Below are positions 5,976 through 6,886 of a stretch of 6,886 nucleotides of DNA, piece by piece. Source of the DNA: Pseudomonadota bacterium. Its GTDB lineage: Bacteria > Pseudomonadota > Alphaproteobacteria > Rhodospirillales > 2-02-FULL-58-16. The stretch is taken from assembly GCA_022567015.1 (NCBI GenBank), contig JADFHR010000174.1, positions 1-6,886 on the forward strand. Direction: 5' to 3'. Within the stretch, counting starts at the first letter, position 1. The number at the start of each line of letters is the position of its first letter. A program made the translations under genes and the position numbers. The notes under the pieces were generated by a model. It saw nothing but the letters and a program-made list of their open reading frames with translations. It did not search any database and was not told the DNA's origin.

Positions 5976-6003
5976 CAGGGTCCGCGGCAACCCTGAAAAA
6001 AAA
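5976..6003. promoter_or_regulatory. Inverted repeat with adjacent A8 tract between the ABC permease and recX
   Basis: CAGGGT (5976-5981) and ACCCTG (5990-5995) form a perfect 6-bp inverted repeat around an 8-nt GC core, immediately followed by eight A residues (5996-6003). The A-run is on the wrong side for a plus-strand terminator. On the minus strand the repeat is followed by TATTTTCC, but no minus-strand gene ends here. An operator or bent-DNA site between divergent genes is the better reading. Function unknown. Confidence 0.35.
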
Positions 6004-6042
6004 TCCGTCCGCGCCCGCGCGCGCCGTGGGACTATACACCCC

Positions 6043-6654
6043 ATGACCGATGCCGACGGGAAAGACCCGGCCGCGGCGGGGACGCCGGGGCGGCGCAAGC
6101 GGGGGCGCCGGGGCCCGCGCAAGGCGACGGACGCATCCCTCGGCAACGCGGCGCTCCATTACCTCGGGCGCTACGCCACGTCTTCGTGGAATTTGCGCCG
6201 GGTGCTGATGCGCAAGGTGGAGCGCTCGGCCCGCGTCCACGGCACCGGGCGCGACGCCGGCGCGGCCGTGGTCGACCGGCTGATCGCGCGGTACGAAGAC
6301 AGCGGCCTCCTCGACGACCGCGCCTACGCCGAGGCCCGGGCCGCCGCCCTGCACCGGCGCGGCGCCTCGGTGCGCGCCATCCGCGCCAGGCTCCTGGGCA
6401 AGGGGGTGGACCGCGACCTCATCGAGGCGGCATTGGCGGTGCGCGCCCCGGGACCGGGCGAGCCCGAGCTGGCGGCGGCGCTGGCCTATGCGCGAAGGCG
6501 GCGGCTCGGCCCCTGCCGCCCGCCGGCGGCGCGCAAATCCATGCGCGAAAAGGACCTGGCGTCCCTGGCCCGGGCCGGGTTCGCCTACGACATCGCGCGC
6601 CGCGTGATGGAGGCGGAGACCGCCGAGGAGCTGGAACGCGAACTCGACCCGTAG
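6043..6654 (+). CDS. recX: Regulatory protein RecX, RecA modulator
   Basis: Predicted cytoplasmic protein of 203 aa. RecX proteins bind RecA filaments and restrain or modulate their recombinase and coprotease activity. The family's tandem three-helix repeats are visible: LGNAALHYLGRYATSSWNLR (33-52) with its basic continuation, then SGLLDDRAYAEARAAALHRRG (87-107) leading into ARLLGKGVDRDLIEAAL (115-131), then LAAALAYARRRRLGP (143-157) and REKDLASLARAGFAYDIARRV (168-188). The first 28 residues form a disordered, strongly basic tail (GRRKRGRRGPRK), as in several alphaproteobacterial RecX proteins. The start at 6043 is the first ATG giving a family-like N-terminus; in-frame extension upstream would run into the divergent permease gene. 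No good SD is seen. recA is not in the window. It is divergent from the ABC permease and convergent with the sugar-nucleotide gene at the right edge. Confidence 0.83.
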   Translation: MTDADGKDPAAAGTPGRRKRGRRGPRKATDASLGNAALHYLGRYATSSWNLRRVLMRKVERSARVHGTGRDAGAAVVDRLIARYEDSGLLDDRAYAEARAAALHRRGASVRAIRARLLGKGVDRDLIEAALAVRAPGPGEPELAAALAYARRRRLGPCRPPAARKSMREKDLASLARAGFAYDIARRVMEAETAEELERELDP

Positions 6655-6702
6655 GGCCTGGTAAGGCGCCCCGATCGAAGAGGCCCTGTGATCGCCGGGC
6701 CG

Positions 6703-6777
6703 TGGCCTCCGGCCAATGGGGGGCTCTGCCCCCACACCCCCGCCAGGGGTTAAACCCCTGGACCCCTCGTTGAGGGG
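6703..6777. repeat. Cluster of four GC hairpins, REP-like intergenic element
   Basis: Four short palindromes follow one another in the recX/epimerase gap: TGGCC-TCC-GGCCA (6703-6715), GGGGGC-TCT-GCCCCC (6719-6733), CCAGGGGTT-A-AACCCCTGG (6743-6761) and CCCCTC-GTT-GAGGGG (6763-6777). All arms are perfectly paired. The phrase GGGGGCTCTGCCCCC followed by further C-rich and G-rich arms resembles GC-rich intergenic repeats I recall from Rhodospirillales-type genomes, though copy number cannot be tested here. It sits between convergent genes, so it may act in transcript 3'-end formation or stability for both. No T-run follows any stem on either strand, so a classic intrinsic terminator is not supported. 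Confidence 0.6.
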
Positions 6778-6798
6778 GCCCCGGGGTCGCGCCTCACC

Positions 6799-6886
6799 TC
6801 ACAGGATTCCCTGGAAATAGGTGATCGTCCGTCGCAGGCCGTCTTCCAGCGGGACCGCCGGTTCCCAGTCCAGGGTCCGGCGGGCC
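6799..6886 (-). CDS. NAD-dependent sugar-nucleotide epimerase/decarboxylase, C-terminus (partial)
   Basis: Only the last 28 codons and the TGA stop (6801-6799) of a minus-strand gene are present; the rest lies beyond the right edge. The residues include LDWEPAVPLEDGL followed by RRTITYFQGIL. This matches the C-terminal pattern of extended short-chain dehydrogenases acting on sugar nucleotides (x-L-G-W-x-P-x-V-x-L-E-E-G-L-x-x-T-I-x-Y-F). UDP-glucuronate decarboxylases (UDP-xylose synthases) and related UDP-glucose epimerases or dTDP-glucose 4,6-dehydratases end this way. The product would serve surface polysaccharide or nucleotide-sugar metabolism. The catalytic YxxxK and the Rossmann motif are outside the window, so the exact enzyme cannot be chosen. 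Confidence 0.72.
   Translation of the reverse strand, partial: ARRTLDWEPAVPLEDGLRRTITYFQGIL

Noticed and set aside
3564..5996. Long plus-strand open frame (810 codons) antisense to argD and the ABC permease
   Set aside because: Same reasons: low-complexity composition, spans several real genes and intergenic regions including the argD promoter, no recognisable family.
5881..6042. In-frame N-terminal extension of recX starting at 5881
   Set aside because: It would overlap the permease coding start and the divergent control region, and the added residues do not look like RecX.
6654..6686. GGGCCT (6654-6659) with AGGCCC (6681-6686) as a recX terminator
   Set aside because: Six-bp stem with a 21-nt loop and no T-run; it overlaps the stop codon and is probably chance in GC-rich DNA.
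5830..6735. Minus-strand open frame antisense to recX
   Set aside because: Low-complexity Arg/Ala/Pro/Gly product overlapping recX and the intergenic hairpins; no family match and no SD.

Overview
The window is a GC-rich bacterial chromosome segment. Gene content, protein similarity and the argD-argF order point to an alphaproteobacterium, probably of Rhodospirillales type; this is inferred from remembered family features, not from a search. It is mostly ordinary, well-packed core metabolism with a mobile-element end at the left edge.

Layout from left to right. Positions 1-112 look like the upstream end of an IS630-type insertion sequence. Only the first seven codons of its transposase are inside the window (minus strand, starting at 21), and its start codon and Shine-Dalgarno (SD) sequence lie in a strand-specific RNA hairpin. 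Positions 181-5018 hold a minus-strand gene run in the order argD -> argF -> trkH -> argE. ArgD makes N-acetylornithine, ArgE deacetylates it to ornithine, and ArgF carbamoylates ornithine to citrulline. TrkH, the membrane subunit of a Trk/Ktr-type potassium uptake system, sits between argF and argE. Junctions are 1 nt (argD/argF), 98 nt (argF/trkH) and 4 nt (trkH/argE). A good sigma70-type promoter lies upstream of argD (5083-5110), followed by a leader with a perfect 9-bp hairpin, and the best argD start is a GTG at 5018. The 98-nt argF/trkH gap has two GC hairpins and a weak candidate internal promoter.

Upstream of argD, still on the minus strand, is an ABC-2 type transporter permease (5124-5903) without its ATPase in the window. 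It diverges from recX (6043-6654, plus strand), a RecA-modulator gene, across a 139-nt region with an inverted repeat, an A8 tract and a possible -10 box. Downstream of recX a run of small GC hairpins (6703-6777) separates it from a convergent minus-strand gene, of which only the last 28 codons are present (6799-6886). These resemble the C-terminus of an NAD-dependent sugar-nucleotide epimerase/decarboxylase (extended SDR).

No CRISPR, tRNA, rRNA or clearly undescribed multi-gene system is visible. The most interesting signal is the hairpin at 19-50. On the transposase mRNA strand it forms an unbroken 12-bp stem that pairs the AUG and shows the SD in an 8-nt loop, directly downstream of and co-oriented with the arg gene run.
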